DNA of 62,229 bases from Schaalia odontolytica. Its GTDB lineage: Bacteria; Actinomycetota; Actinomycetes; Actinomycetales; Actinomycetaceae. The position numbers and the translations under genes were made by a program. Shown here one piece after another: positions 47,272 to 56,484 of the stretch; positions within the stretch are counted from its first letter, which is position 1; every line of letters begins with the position of its first letter. Where the stretch lies: NCBI RefSeq assembly GCF_002847525.1, contig NZ_PKKM01000011.1:1-62229 (forward strand), written 5' to 3'. The notes beneath the pieces are model-generated. The model ran no database searches. It was not told the DNA's origin and worked only from the letters and a program-made list of their open reading frames with translations.

Positions 47272-48143
47272 ATGTGGATCCTCACCGCCGCTCTGTCAGC
47301 CCTGTTCGCGGGGTTGACCGCCGTCCTGGCGAAGGCGGGCGTCGCATCGACGAGTTCGACGGTTGCGACGGCGCTGCGCACGGTTGTCGTGGCCGCGGGG
47401 GCGTGGGGTATGGCCGCGCTGACGGGAACGGCTTCCGGCACCGCGTCTATCGACGGGACTTCTGCGCTGTTCCTGGTGTTGTCCGGGTTGGCGACGGGGG
47501 CCTCGTGGCTGTGCTACTTCGCGGCGCTGTCTCGAGGGGACGTGTCCCGCGTGGCGCCGATCGACAAGCTGTCGACGGTCCTGGCGATCATCCTCGCGCT
47601 CATTCTGCTGGGCGAGCCGGTGAGCGTGGGGGTGCGGCCGGGATTGTCGCGATCACGGCGGGGACGCTCCTGATGGTGGAACCCTCTGAGTTAGCGGGTC
47701 TTCCTCGAGCGCTGCGCGGAGGCGGGAGCTGGCTGGCGTTCGCGCTTGCGTCCGCTCTGTTTGCGGCGCTGACGTCGATCCTCGGGAAGGTCGGCATTTC
47801 GGGTGTGGATCCGACGCTGGGGACGGCGGTGCGCACGCTGGTGGTGCTGGCGATGGCGTGGGTGATCGTGGGCGTGCAGGGTCGCCTGGGCGAGGTGCGG
47901 TCGATTCCTGGCCGCGAGCTGGCGTTTATCGTCGCGTCGGGCGCTGCGACGTGCGCGTCGTGGCTGGCGTACTATCACGCGCTGAAGGATGGTCCCGCCT
48001 CGGTCGTGGTGCCCATCGATACGCTGTCGATCCTCGTGACCGTCGCCGTGTCGGCCGTGGCGTTTCACGAGCGTTTCACACCGCGCTACCTGCTCGGCTT
48101 GGCCCTCATGTGCGCGGGGACGGCGGCCATGGTGGTCGCATAG
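47272..48143 (+). pseudogene. EamA/DMT-type transporter interrupted by a frameshift
   Basis: The first half (47272 to about 47630) encodes an EamA repeat with five hydrophobic helices, ending ALILLGEPVSVG. The second repeat, AAGIVAITAGTLLMVEP through CAGTAAMVVA, continues in the next frame to the TAG at 48141-48143. Adding one G to the GGGGG run at 47628-47632 would restore one continuous reading (VSVGGAAGIVAITAG), a normal DMT transporter of about 290 residues. As given, translation stops at 47673. It may be a sequencing error, a mutation or a phase-variable tract. Native substrates of the family are metabolites or drugs. Confidence 0.8.
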
Positions 48144-48162
48144 GTGTTTGTGCGGGCCACGT

Positions 48163-49101
48163 TTAGTGTCCTTGGCTTTCTTCCCAGGTGTCGGTGTTGC
48201 TGATGAGGAGGTGGTTGAGGCGGAATGGGCCCGTTGTTTCTTTTGTTGTGACGAGGCCGTTGATGGTTTGGGTCTCTCCGGTGAAGGGGTTGGTTGCCGT
48301 TCCTGCCCAGGTGGTGGTCAGTGTGATGGTGCGCGTGGCGTTGGGGTAGGGGCCATCGAACCTGGATCGCCATCCGTTTGGTGGTGTGTAGTAGTGGCGG
48401 ATGAGGGTGGGGTCGGTGTTGGGCTTCATGCCTTTGTGCCAGGGCACACCCGGCGAGGTCGTGGTCAGGTCTGGAGTGTCGTCTCCCCAGCTCCACGTGT
48501 AGGACGTGGCCCTGAGGGTGATGGTGATGTCGTGGCCCAGCAGGTTGATGACGTGGGTCTGCGTGGGGTGGGTGGCGGCCACGAGCGTGGGGATGTGCTT
48601 GTTCGTGTAGGACACATCGGCGGGGCGCTTGTGCAGGCCAGCACCATCGGCGTGAATGGTCGTGGCCGCGTAGTACAGAATCTCGCGCGTTGTCGGTGTC
48701 CATCCAGCGTCGCCGCTCTTGGGGAACATAGGACGACACGAATACAGTGCAGTGCTGCCATCTGCCTCAACGGCCGTGTGTCCTTGGCCATCACAATTCA
48801 AACCCGCCATGGACGTCACCGCCTCAGGACTCACCACGGCGGAATTCGATAGACGAATCGTGTCATCCACATTGTTAAATTGAGATGCAGGGGGAGCTTC
48901 TGCAGGAGCAGCCTGATGTCCCCATTTTTCGTCAGCGCTTACTTTTATACCGTCATTCCCATCTGCTTCTACCATCTGGTCCCAGTCATGGGAAGTCTCA
49001 TCCCAGTCATTTGCCGCTGCAGCAGACACCTGGCTCCAAACAACACAGATAGCTACAAGAAACACGGGTATTGAACGGCGACCAATACGTCTAGAGCTCA
49101 T
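48163..49101 (-). CDS. Secreted protein with PKD-like domain, function unknown
   Basis: A 312-residue exported protein. After MSSRRIGRRS a hydrophobic signal segment ends near VSAAAA. The middle has a possible disulfide pair (LNCDGQGH and LYSCRPM). The C-terminal part contains ATSYTWSWGDDTPDL, the core strand of PKD beta-sandwich domains, followed by RTITLTTTWAG. PKD domains usually mediate protein or carbohydrate contacts outside the cell. ATG 49101 overlaps the upstream DUF6318-like gene by 11 nt, so the pair is co-translated. Confidence 0.75.
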   Translation of the reverse strand: MSSRRIGRRSIPVFLVAICVVWSQVSAAAANDWDETSHDWDQMVEADGNDGIKVSADEKWGHQAAPAEAPPASQFNNVDDTIRLSNSAVVSPEAVTSMAGLNCDGQGHTAVEADGSTALYSCRPMFPKSGDAGWTPTTREILYYAATTIHADGAGLHKRPADVSYTNKHIPTLVAATHPTQTHVINLLGHDITITLRATSYTWSWGDDTPDLTTTSPGVPWHKGMKPNTDPTLIRHYYTPPNGWRSRFDGPYPNATRTITLTTTWAGTATNPFTGETQTINGLVTTKETTGPFRLNHLLISNTDTWEESQGH

Positions 49102-49948
49102 CGGCTTCTGCCCTTCCCTGCGTTTCAACCCAGCGGTTCTCTTGCCATGTCATAAACAGGGAAATCGTGGATTGGTATTCCTCATTACGTACTGCGATTC
49201 GCGTGCCGGAGCACTTCGTTCCATCAACAGCAGTAACGCTAACCTTGACGCCAATTGTGTTAGGCGGGACATCGGAACCGTTGGCAGGCACGGGTTCCAG
49301 GAGAAGAACATGATCGACAGTGAGTGACTTTCCATAGACCCAGCCATTGGAATAATCATTGTTAATCTTGTTCATCAACGAGTGAGCGAACCCACTCATA
49401 TCATCCGAGAGTGCCGCAAGAGCAGCGGTATCTCCCGTATTCCAGGAGTAAGTCGCAACAGCCAGGTAGTGTTCTGCAGCGGCCTCTGCTCCTCGTTCTG
49501 TGTTTTCCTTAGCCGCCTCTGGGAGCTCCGGTTTGGTGTAGGTGTCTGCCGCGAACTCGGCGGGGCGCACGAGCACGCCGTCGGGTCCGATCTCGTAGCC
49601 GCCAGACATGGCGGGTTCGCTCGACACTGTGGGGGCGGGCGTGGGCTGCACTGTGGGGCCTGTGGCCGCGACGGTGGGTGTCTCACCCCAGGCATGCCAC
49701 CAGCCTCCGGCGACACCGTTGACATAGACGGCGAAGAAACCGCCAATCACCAGCCCCACAACGGCGATGCGGATACCCCAATCAACAGCACCAACACGCA
49801 TCCAGGAACCAACGCGGGTACCCGCGCCCCGGGAGTGTGTGCGGCTGGCGGGCAGCTCACGGTCGAGCGTGTGGCACGACGTTGAGCCGAGGGAGGAGGT
49901 GTTTTCTTCCTCAGCAACAGATCCATCGGACAGGGGTGAGTTCTCCAT
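49091..49948 (-). CDS. DUF6318-like membrane-anchored protein
   Basis: A 285-residue protein. A polar cytoplasmic N-terminus of about 60 residues precedes a membrane helix near 58-78 (IRIAVVGLVIGGFFAVYV), then a Thr/Pro linker (PTVQPTPAPTV). The extracellular domain contains FAADTYTKPELPEAAKENTERGAEAA and YLAVATYSWNTGDTAALAALSD, typical of DUF6318. Its role is unknown; homologs are small surface proteins of actinobacteria. GGAGG lies 7 nt before ATG 49948. It is followed by the PKD-like secreted protein in the same operon. Confidence 0.75.
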   Translation of the reverse strand: MENSPLSDGSVAEEENTSSLGSTSCHTLDRELPASRTHSRGAGTRVGSWMRVGAVDWGIRIAVVGLVIGGFFAVYVNGVAGGWWHAWGETPTVAATGPTVQPTPAPTVSSEPAMSGGYEIGPDGVLVRPAEFAADTYTKPELPEAAKENTERGAEAAAEHYLAVATYSWNTGDTAALAALSDDMSGFAHSLMNKINNDYSNGWVYGKSLTVDHVLLLEPVPANGSDVPPNTIGVKVSVTAVDGTKCSGTRIAVRNEEYQSTISLFMTWQENRWVETQGRAEADEL

Positions 49949-50387
49949 GGTGTGCCCTCCACGGTGAGATGAGTGGTGGTCCGCCCCCGCCGTTGGGGGC
50001 GGACCCTTCCCTGTCAGGGTACGCGCAGAACCGACACGAAACACTAAGAATGCTGCGCAACCATCACGCAAATCCTCCCACCCACATTCCCGTAACCGCA
50101 CGAATGTGCAGACCTGAGCCCCGGCCTCGTCGTGACGAATATTCTCGTGACCTCGTAATCACTATTTACCACCCGCCGGTGACACACCTCACTTAACAAG
50201 GTCACAGCGTTTTTCAATCAACAGGATCCGACAAACCACGGAAGAATGGTCGCGGGGAGCGATACCAGGGCGACCGGTGAGGCACACAGACCGGTCGCGG
50301 TGTCTACGATGACACGTCACTGACCTGTTGCTTGAGCCGCGCATCACCCAGCGGCCCCCCACCTTCGTTTCAATGAAAGAGGCTCAC
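49949..50387. other. Divergent intergenic region (439 bp)
   Basis: No ORF with coding character is seen. It holds a solitary ACGAGGCCGGGG copy (50119-50130, complement), a 9-bp inverted repeat (50270-50298), a TACGAT box at 50305-50310 and the ribosome site of the Asp23 gene. Confidence 0.6.
50270..50298. promoter_or_regulatory. Inverted repeat upstream of the Asp23 operon
   Basis: GCGACCGGT, 11 nt, ACCGGTCGC. The perfect 9-bp arms end 6 nt before a TACGAT (-10-like) box at 50305-50310, so the dyad covers the -35 region. It is a candidate operator or activator site for the envelope-stress operon. Confidence 0.5.
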
Positions 50388-50831
50388 ATGAGCGACAACA
50401 ACGAGAACGTTGACCAGGAAAAGACCCCCGAGGGTCCCCTCCAGACCGACCACGGCACGACCACCATCGAGGAAAACGTCGTCGCTAAGATCGCCGGCAT
50501 GGCCGCCCGCCAGGTGCCCGGCGTGTACGGCATGGGCAACGCCGTGCGCCGCGCCTTCAGCGCCGTAACTGACCGCATCACCACCACCCAGACCAACGTC
50601 ACCGGCGGCATCACCGTACACAAGGGCGAAACCCAGACCGCCATTGATGTCACTGTCGTCGTCGAGTACGGCTACTCCATCATCAACGTCTGCAACGACA
50701 TTCGCAGCAACATCATCGACCAGATCGAAGGAACCACCGGCCTGGAGGTCGTCGAGGTCAACATCGACGTCACCGACGTCCACCTGCCCGAGGAGGAAAC
50801 AAACACCTCCGACTCAACCGATCTGAAGTAG
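50388..50831 (+). CDS. Asp23/Gls24 family envelope stress protein
   Basis: A 147-residue protein. After a polar N-terminus, GTTTIEENVVAKIAGMAARQVPGV opens the Asp23 domain, followed by AIDVTVVVEYGYSIINVCNDI and VVEVNIDVTDVHL. In Staphylococcus, Asp23 lines the membrane through AmaP and protects the envelope. Here it heads a five-gene operon including an AmaP-like anchor. AAAGAGG lies 5 nt before ATG 50388. Confidence 0.9.
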   Translation: MSDNNENVDQEKTPEGPLQTDHGTTTIEENVVAKIAGMAARQVPGVYGMGNAVRRAFSAVTDRITTTQTNVTGGITVHKGETQTAIDVTVVVEYGYSIINVCNDIRSNIIDQIEGTTGLEVVEVNIDVTDVHLPEEETNTSDSTDLK

Positions 50832-50863
50832 TCGACCTCGACGCCTGGATCTGAGGAATTCTC

Positions 50864-51040
50864 ATGAAGACAACGCACCTGGCTCTCCTGGTGGGCCTGT
50901 TCATGGGAGCCGTTCTCGCGTTCGGTTCCTTCGCCAGCTTCGTCCTCGTTGCCCTGTGCGGCGTCGTCGGATGGGTAGTGGGCCTCTATCTGGAGGGCCG
51001 GGTCGATGTCCAACGTATCCTCGATTGGCGAAAGAGGTGA
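50864..51040 (+). CDS. Small integral membrane protein, DUF2273
   Basis: A 58-residue protein beginning MKTTHLALLVGLFMGAVLAF. It has two hydrophobic helices, about residues 6-20 and 24-43, and a basic C-terminus (ILDWRKR). This matches DUF2273, regularly encoded within Asp23 operons. GAGGAA precedes ATG 50864. The TGA overlaps the GTG at 51037 of the next frame. It probably helps anchor Asp23 proteins at the membrane. Confidence 0.8.
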   Translation: MKTTHLALLVGLFMGAVLAFGSFASFVLVALCGVVGWVVGLYLEGRVDVQRILDWRKR

Positions 51041-51045
51041 CGAGC

Positions 51046-51459
51046 GTGGCCGCGCCTGACTCCGCAGTCACGCAGTCGAAGCCGTCGCGCGAGAAGGAAT
51101 CCTCCTTGACGCAGCGCGGCACCACGACTATTCCGGCCAATGTCGTCGCCCGAATCGCCGCTCAAGCCGCGTTTGAATTTGCCGCCGTCGGCTCGAACGC
51201 AGGTGGAGTCCTCGGGATTGGCTCCCGCCGAAACTTCGGGTCTCGGCCCGAGGCCACATGCCAACTCTATGGGCAGCGCGCGATCCTCCATCTGGACCTC
51301 GGCCTCGTCTTCCCCACCCCCTTGTCCTCCACTATCGAGGACCTGCGCGCGCACGTGAGCGGTCGCGTCGAAAAGCTGTGTGGGGTACGCGTCGCCAAGA
51401 TGTCCATCGACATTTCGTGGCTCAACCCAAGCAATCATGTCAGGAGGAGCCTGAGATGA
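51046..51459 (+). CDS. Asp23/Gls24-related protein, second copy
   Basis: A 137-residue, more divergent Asp23-like protein with GTTTIPANVVARIAAQAAFE, a shorter loop, AILHLDLGLVFPTPLSSTIEDL and VRVAKMSIDISWL. GTG 51046 is preferred because AGAGG lies about 7 nt upstream; GTG 51037 would overlap the previous stop as GTGA. It overlaps the DUF6286 gene by 4 nt at its end. It is probably a partner of the first Asp23 protein. Confidence 0.82.
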   Translation: MAAPDSAVTQSKPSREKESSLTQRGTTTIPANVVARIAAQAAFEFAAVGSNAGGVLGIGSRRNFGSRPEATCQLYGQRAILHLDLGLVFPTPLSSTIEDLRAHVSGRVEKLCGVRVAKMSIDISWLNPSNHVRRSLR

Positions 51460-52004
51460 GAGTACCCGTACCGGCACTCGTTTATCGCCCGACCCGGAGC
51501 TCATCTGCCACCGTCTTAGCATTGCTGCTCCTCATCGTCGGAGGACTCAGCACATGGCTGACGGGATACCGCCTTCTCACTGGGGCCTGGCCGCAGCGCG
51601 CCGTCGCCACGCTCGACGCGGTCGGCACGGTGTCCTTCAGCTCCATCGCAGCACTTATTGCTGCCGGAATCGCAGCCGTATGCGGCCTGTTGATGCTTGT
51701 CGCAGCACTGTGGCCTGGCCACCCCAAGCACGTCGCTTTTCTTCCCGACGATATCCCCGGGCAGACAGCACTTCACCGTTCTGACCTGGCGATCCTCGTG
51801 AAGAGGCACGTCGAACAGCTCGCCACGATTCGGTCCGCTTCCGCCACGGTGCGCAGGTCACGAGTCGAGGTTGTCGTCTTCAGCGACGCGGATGACTTAG
51901 ACGCCGTGCGCGAAGCCGCGTCCAAGAAGACCGACGAGGCCCTGGAGATTTTCAACCCCGAGGGCATCACCCATAGCCGCATCCGCACCAAGCGTGTGAG
52001 CTGA
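51456..52004 (+). CDS. DUF6286 membrane protein of the Asp23 operon
   Basis: A 182-residue protein with two membrane helices, near residues 18-38 and 63-86, and a soluble C-terminal domain of about 90 residues (DLAILVKRHVEQLATIRSASATVRRSRVEVVVFS). DUF6286 proteins are actinobacterial relatives of AmaP found next to Asp23. AGGAGG at 51442-51447 precedes ATG 51456, which overlaps the preceding TGA. Confidence 0.78.
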   Translation: MRVPVPALVYRPTRSSSATVLALLLLIVGGLSTWLTGYRLLTGAWPQRAVATLDAVGTVSFSSIAALIAAGIAAVCGLLMLVAALWPGHPKHVAFLPDDIPGQTALHRSDLAILVKRHVEQLATIRSASATVRRSRVEVVVFSDADDLDAVREAASKKTDEALEIFNPEGITHSRIRTKRVS

Positions 52005-52017
52005 AAGAAAGCCGATT

Positions 52018-52665
52018 ATGCGTTCAGTTTCTGCCGCTCTCAACAGGGTTCTCCTGGCGTTCTTCGGACTGCTTATCGTCTGCGCGTCCGCTTGGTTCCT
52101 CGCGTCCAGCCTCGACATCGGCCACTCGGTACCCAGCATCGCTGCTTACCTTGCAGCGGCGCAGGACGAGATCGGAGCATTACTCTCACCCCGGGCCCAC
52201 TGGCTTCTACCGCTCGGCGTTCTGATGTCTGTCATCACCTTCATGGTCGGCTTGTTCCTGCTTCTCATGCAGGTGCCACGCAGGCCTGCGAATTCTCCGC
52301 TCAGGCTCAGCGGCTCCGATGGCGATCTGCTGGCTACTCTCTCCCCCGATGTCCTGTCGCAAGCCCTCTCCGAGCGCGTTCAGGACCTTCCCGGTGTCGA
52401 GCGCTGTACCGTCTTCGTTACCGGTTCTCCGAGCAAGCTCTGGGTTCAGACGGACACGAGCGTCGCACCAGACTGCGAGGTCGAGTGGATCGTGACCGAG
52501 CTCCGGAAGCTATTGAACGAGGACGTGGCTACGTCTCTGGGAACGCCTCCCAAGCAGCTCGACGTTCTCGTACGCCTGGCGCGCTCAGTGAGTTCGACGT
52601 CAACATCGAAGGCCGTCACAGGCCAGCCGTCGCCGGCAATCACAGGAACGGGAACAGGCGCATGA
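52018..52665 (+). CDS. AmaP-like alkaline shock membrane anchor protein
   Basis: A 215-residue protein with helices near 9-29 and 62-84, then a domain with DLLATLSPDVLSQALSERVQDLPGVERCTVFV and DCEVEWIVTELRKLLNEDV, resembling the AmaP Asp23-binding region. The C-terminal 20 residues are Ser/Thr-rich. As in Staphylococcus, it likely anchors Asp23 to the membrane. GAAAGAAA lies upstream of ATG 52018. It is the last gene of the operon, followed by a strong hairpin. Confidence 0.8.
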   Translation: MRSVSAALNRVLLAFFGLLIVCASAWFLASSLDIGHSVPSIAAYLAAAQDEIGALLSPRAHWLLPLGVLMSVITFMVGLFLLLMQVPRRPANSPLRLSGSDGDLLATLSPDVLSQALSERVQDLPGVERCTVFVTGSPSKLWVQTDTSVAPDCEVEWIVTELRKLLNEDVATSLGTPPKQLDVLVRLARSVSSTSTSKAVTGQPSPAITGTGTGA

Positions 52666-52666
52666 G

Positions 52667-52701
52667 ACGTGGGGCAGGGCGGGCGTCGCCTTGCCCCACG
52701 T
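52667..52701. terminator. Terminator of the Asp23 operon
   Basis: ACGTGGGGCA pairs with TGCCCCACGT, followed by TTGTT. The next hairpin (GCCGGG 52733-52738 with CCCGGC 52755-52760) may serve the convergent ychF gene. Confidence 0.75.
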
Positions 52702-52781
52702 TTGTTGTGGGCAGGGCACCCACATTCGCAAAGCCGGGCCACACTCTCGCGCGACCCGGCCACTGCCTCGTTCAGAAACGA

Positions 52782-53864
52782 TCAGACGTTGAAGCGGAAC
52801 TCCACGACGTCTCCGTCTTCCATCACGTAGTCCTTGCCTTCCATGCGGACCTTTCCGGCTGCCTTTGCGGCGGCCATGGAGCCGGCCTCGACCAGGTCAT
52901 CGTAGGAGACGACCTCAGCCTTGATGAAGCCCTTCTCGAAGTCCGTGTGGATGACGCCGGCGGCCTTGGGGGCGGTGTCGCCCTTGTGGATCGTCCAGGC
53001 TCGCGCTTCCTTCTCACCGGCGGTGAGGTAGGTCTGCAGGCCGAGGGTGTCAAAGCCGACGCGGGCCAGCTTGTCCAGGCCGGACTCGTCCTGGCCGGAT
53101 TCGGCGAGCATCTCGCGGGCGTCCTCGTCGTCCAGTTCGACCAGCTCGGCCTCGAACTGGGCGTCCAGGAAGATGGCTTCGGCAGGCGCGACGAGGGCGC
53201 GCAGTTCGTCCTTCATCTCCTCGTTGTCCATCTCGGCGGCGTCCATGTTGAACACGAAGATGAAGGGCTTGGAGGTCATGAGCTGGAAGGTGCGCAGCGC
53301 GTCCTGGTCCAGCTTGGCCCCCTCGGGGCCGGACAGCAGCTCGCCGCGTTCCAGCAGCTCGAGAGCCTGGCGGGCGGTTTCGAGGACGATCGGCTCGGTC
53401 TTCTTGCCGCGCACCTCCTTCTCGAGGCGCGGGATCTGCTTCTCGACGGTCTGCATGTCGGCGAGGATCAGCTCGGTCTTGATGGTCTCGATGTCCGAGG
53501 CCGGGTCCACCTTGCCGTCGACATGCACGACGTCGGGGTCGGAGAAGGCGCGCGTGACCTGGCAGATCGCGTCGGCCTCGCGGATGTTGGCGAGGAACTG
53601 GTTGCCCAGGCCCTCACCCTCGGAGGCGCCGCGCACGATACCCGCAATGTCCACGAAGGACACGGTGGCGGGCAGGATGCGCTGGGAGCCGAAGATCTCC
53701 GCGAGCTTGTTCAGGCGCGGGTCGGGCAGGGGGACGACGCCGACGTTGGGCTCGATGGTCGCGAAGGGGTAGTTCGCGGCGAGCACGGTCGCGCGGGTCA
53801 GGGCGTTGAACAGGGTGGACTTGCCGACGTTGGGCAGTCCAGCGATACCGATAGTAAGAGACAC
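52782..53864 (-). CDS. ychF: Ribosome-binding ATPase YchF/OLA1
   Basis: A 360-residue OBG-family P-loop protein with GLPNVGKSTLFNALT, switch II FVDIAGIVRGASEGEGLGNQFL, the altered G4 motif NMDAAE that favours ATP over GTP, and a C-terminal TGS domain (TIHKGDTAPKAAGVIHTDFEKGFI). It binds the ribosome and is implicated in stress responses. GTG 53864 follows TAGGAT by 6 nt, so the mRNA is predicted leaderless. Confidence 0.95.
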   Translation of the reverse strand: MSLTIGIAGLPNVGKSTLFNALTRATVLAANYPFATIEPNVGVVPLPDPRLNKLAEIFGSQRILPATVSFVDIAGIVRGASEGEGLGNQFLANIREADAICQVTRAFSDPDVVHVDGKVDPASDIETIKTELILADMQTVEKQIPRLEKEVRGKKTEPIVLETARQALELLERGELLSGPEGAKLDQDALRTFQLMTSKPFIFVFNMDAAEMDNEEMKDELRALVAPAEAIFLDAQFEAELVELDDEDAREMLAESGQDESGLDKLARVGFDTLGLQTYLTAGEKEARAWTIHKGDTAPKAAGVIHTDFEKGFIKAEVVSYDDLVEAGSMAAAKAAGKVRMEGKDYVMEDGDVVEFRFNV

Positions 53865-53901
53865 GCCCCCATCCTATCGGAGCAGGCCCGGTGGTGTTGC
53901 C

Positions 53902-54969
53902 CTACTTCGTGTGGTTTGGCCCGGCGACGCGGGGCGCGTGGGGGCGCGCGGGCGCCATGCCGGCCTTCTTGAGGTCGGCGCGCAGGTCGCGGGGCAGCGC
54001 GAAGGTCGTGGATTCAGTCTCGGTGCGGGCCACCTCGACGGTGGGGAATCCGCGCTCCTGCAGCCATTCGATGACCTCGCGCACGAGGATCTCGGGCACG
54101 GACGCGCCGGAGGTGAGGCCCACGGTGCGGGCGCCCTCGAACCAGGATTCCTCGAGCTCGTCGGCCTTGTCGACGCGGTAGGCGGCGCCCGCCCCGGCCT
54201 CGAGCGCGACCTCAACGAGGCGCACGGAGTTCGAGGAGTTCGCCGAGCCGACGACGACCATGACGTCGACCTGGGGCGCGATGTGCTTGACCGCGCCCTG
54301 GCGGTTCTGGGTGGCGTAGCAGATGTCGTCCGACGGCGGGTCGATGAGCTGCGGGAAGCGCTGGCGCAGGCGGTCGACGGTCTCGCGGGTTTCGTCGACG
54401 GAGAGCGTGGTCTGAGAGATCCACACGACGCGCGAGGGGTCGCGCACGACGACGTTATCGACCTCGTCGGGGGTGCCGACGACCTGGATGTGATCGGGGG
54501 CCTCGCCGAACGTGCCCTCGACTTCCTCGTGGCCCTGATGTCCCACGAGGATGATGTCGTAGTCTTCCTTCGCGAAGCGCACTGCCTCGCGGTGCACCTT
54601 GGTCACAAGCGGGCAAGTCGCGTCGATCGTGGCGAGGTGGCGGGTGGCGGCAGCCTCGTGGACGGCCGGAGAGACGCCGTGCGCAGAGAAGACGACGCGG
54701 GCCCCCTCGGGCACCTCGTCGGTCTCCTGGACGAAGATCGCGCCGCGCTTGGTCAGCGACTCGACAACGAACTTGTTGTGGACGATCTCCTTGCGCACGT
54801 AGACGGGCGCGCCGTAGAGCTCGAGGGCCTTCTCGACGACGTCGACGGCGCGGTCCACACCGGCGCAGTATCCGCGGGGAGCCGCCAAGAGAATGCGGCC
54901 GCTACCCTCACCGTGGGAGGAGGGCAGGGGGGATTCGGCGCTGGCTCGCAGGTCGACGTTTTCATTCAT
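53902..54969 (-). CDS. ispH: 4-hydroxy-3-methylbut-2-enyl diphosphate reductase
   Basis: A 355-residue LytB/IspH. The three cluster-binding cysteines lie in GYCAGVDRA (C35), [11 protein letters not shown] (C119) and [11 protein letters not shown] (about C217); EVEGTFGEA and SANSSNS are also conserved. It makes IPP and DMAPP as the last step of the MEP pathway, using a 4Fe-4S cluster. TAGGGT ends 6 nt before ATG 54969, so the transcript is predicted leaderless. It is divergent from xseA. Confidence 0.95.
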   Translation of the reverse strand: MNENVDLRASAESPLPSSHGEGSGRILLAAPRGYCAGVDRAVDVVEKALELYGAPVYVRKEIVHNKFVVESLTKRGAIFVQETDEVPEGARVVFSAHGVSPAVHEAAATRHLATIDATCPLVTKVHREAVRFAKEDYDIILVGHQGHEEVEGTFGEAPDHIQVVGTPDEVDNVVVRDPSRVVWISQTTLSVDETRETVDRLRQRFPQLIDPPSDDICYATQNRQGAVKHIAPQVDVMVVVGSANSSNSVRLVEVALEAGAGAAYRVDKADELEESWFEGARTVGLTSGASVPEILVREVIEWLQERGFPTVEVARTETESTTFALPRDLRADLKKAGMAPARPHAPRVAGPNHTK

Positions 54970-55110
54970 GCGTCCACCCTAGCGCCCACGGCCCGGGGCG
55001 TGCGCGCGCTCGTGGCAATCCCACACGCTCCTCATCGACGAGGCCGGGGCTGTCCACAGGCGTACGGTGCGGCAGCGCGGAGGGGACTTTCCTGTGGCAT
55101 GCTGAGTGGC

Positions 55111-56427
55111 GTGACATTGCCTCTTTCCCCTGCTGCGCCACCTCCGGGCGGCTCGCCCCAGCCTCGTCCGCCCGCCGCGAAGGCGGCTGATACGACACGG
55201 GATAATCCGTGGCCGCTGCGCAGGCTGACGGAGAACATCAAGGTGTACGTGGACCGCATGAGCCCCCTGTGGGTGGAGGGCCAAGTCGTTGAGTACAAGG
55301 TACGCCCGGGCGCGAAAATGCACTTCTTGACGCTGCGCGACTTGGACACGGACACGTCGATGACGGTGACCGCGTGGGCGGGCGTCATGGATTCCACGCC
55401 CCTGACCGAGGGCGCGCGTGTGGTGACGCGCGTGAAGCCGGTGTTCTGGGAGCGTTCGGGCCGACTCAACCTGCAGGCCGCGGAGATTCACCTGCAGGGC
55501 GTGGGCGACCTGCTGGCCCAGATCGAGGCGCTGCGCGCCCGCCTGGCCGCAGAAGGCCTGTTTGCGGACGCCCGCAAGAAGCCGCTGCCGTTCCTGCCGC
55601 GCACGATCGGCCTGATCTGTGGCCGCAACGCGAAGGCGAAGGACGATGTGGTCGTCAACGCGTCGGACCGCTGGCCGAGCGCGCGCTTCGAGATCCGTGA
55701 GGTCGCCGTGCAGGGCGATCACTGCGTGCCCGAGGTGGGCCGCGCTCTCCTCGAACTGGACGCCATGGACGAGGTCGACGTCATCGTGATCGCGCGCGGT
55801 GGCGGCGCGGTCGAAGACCTCCTTCCCTTCTCCGACGAGCGCCTCGTGCGCGCCGTCGCGGACGCCCGCACGCCCATCGTCTCCGCGATCGGCCACGAGG
55901 GCGACTCTCCCCTGCTGGACCTGGTCGCCGACTACCGCGCCTCGACCCCCACGGACGCGGCTCGCCGCATCGTCCCAGACCGCGCCCGCGAGCGCGACGG
56001 CATCTCCCAGGCGCTGACCCGCATGCGCGGGGCGCTGGGCGCGCGCCTGGCGACGGAGCGTTCGAACCTGACGCTGATCGCGTCGCGCCCGGTGCTCCAG
56101 GGCCCGGAGGCGATCGTCGAGGGGCACCGCGTGGCCCTCACGCAGCGGGTCACGGCGATGCGATCGGCGATCGAGCGCCGGCTCGCCTCGGAGCGCCAGC
56201 AGCTGACGCGTTCACGCGCGACCCTGACGGCCCTGTCCCCGCAGGCGACGCTGGACCGCGGCTACGCGCTGCTGAAGACCCCGTCGGGGGCGCTCATCAC
56301 CTCCTCGGCCCAGGTCAAGAAGGGCGACCTCATCGAAGGCATCCTGGCCTCGGGCCGCATGGTCGCCCAGGTCGTCGGCGCCACGAACCCCGCCCCTCCC
56401 GAGGACGCGCCCGACACGGGCGCCTGA
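55111..56427 (+). CDS. xseA: Exodeoxyribonuclease VII large subunit
   Basis: A 438-residue protein. An OB-fold N-terminus (NIKVYVDRMSPLWVEGQVVEYKV) is followed by LPRTIGLICGRNAKAKDDV and VIVIARGGGAVEDLLPFSDE, the XseA catalytic core, then an alpha-helical coiled region and a C-terminal LDRGYALLKTPSG. With XseB it degrades single-stranded DNA from both ends. GTG 55111 is preferred; CATGCT ends 7 nt upstream, suggesting a leaderless mRNA, and ATG 55099 overlaps that box. The open frame extends far upstream through ispH as an artefact. Confidence 0.93.
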   Translation: MTLPLSPAAPPPGGSPQPRPPAAKAADTTRDNPWPLRRLTENIKVYVDRMSPLWVEGQVVEYKVRPGAKMHFLTLRDLDTDTSMTVTAWAGVMDSTPLTEGARVVTRVKPVFWERSGRLNLQAAEIHLQGVGDLLAQIEALRARLAAEGLFADARKKPLPFLPRTIGLICGRNAKAKDDVVVNASDRWPSARFEIREVAVQGDHCVPEVGRALLELDAMDEVDVIVIARGGGAVEDLLPFSDERLVRAVADARTPIVSAIGHEGDSPLLDLVADYRASTPTDAARRIVPDRARERDGISQALTRMRGALGARLATERSNLTLIASRPVLQGPEAIVEGHRVALTQRVTAMRSAIERRLASERQQLTRSRATLTALSPQATLDRGYALLKTPSGALITSSAQVKKGDLIEGILASGRMVAQVVGATNPAPPEDAPDTGA

Positions 56428-56484
56428 CCCGCAGGCCCCTCCCCGGCCTCGTCCCACGAACCCCAGACTCAAAGGAATACAGAC

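Noticed and set aside
47272..48143. Programmed ribosomal frameshift in the EamA gene
   Set aside because: No slippery heptamer of the known kinds, no downstream structure was evident, and the family is never known to need one; mutation or error is simpler.
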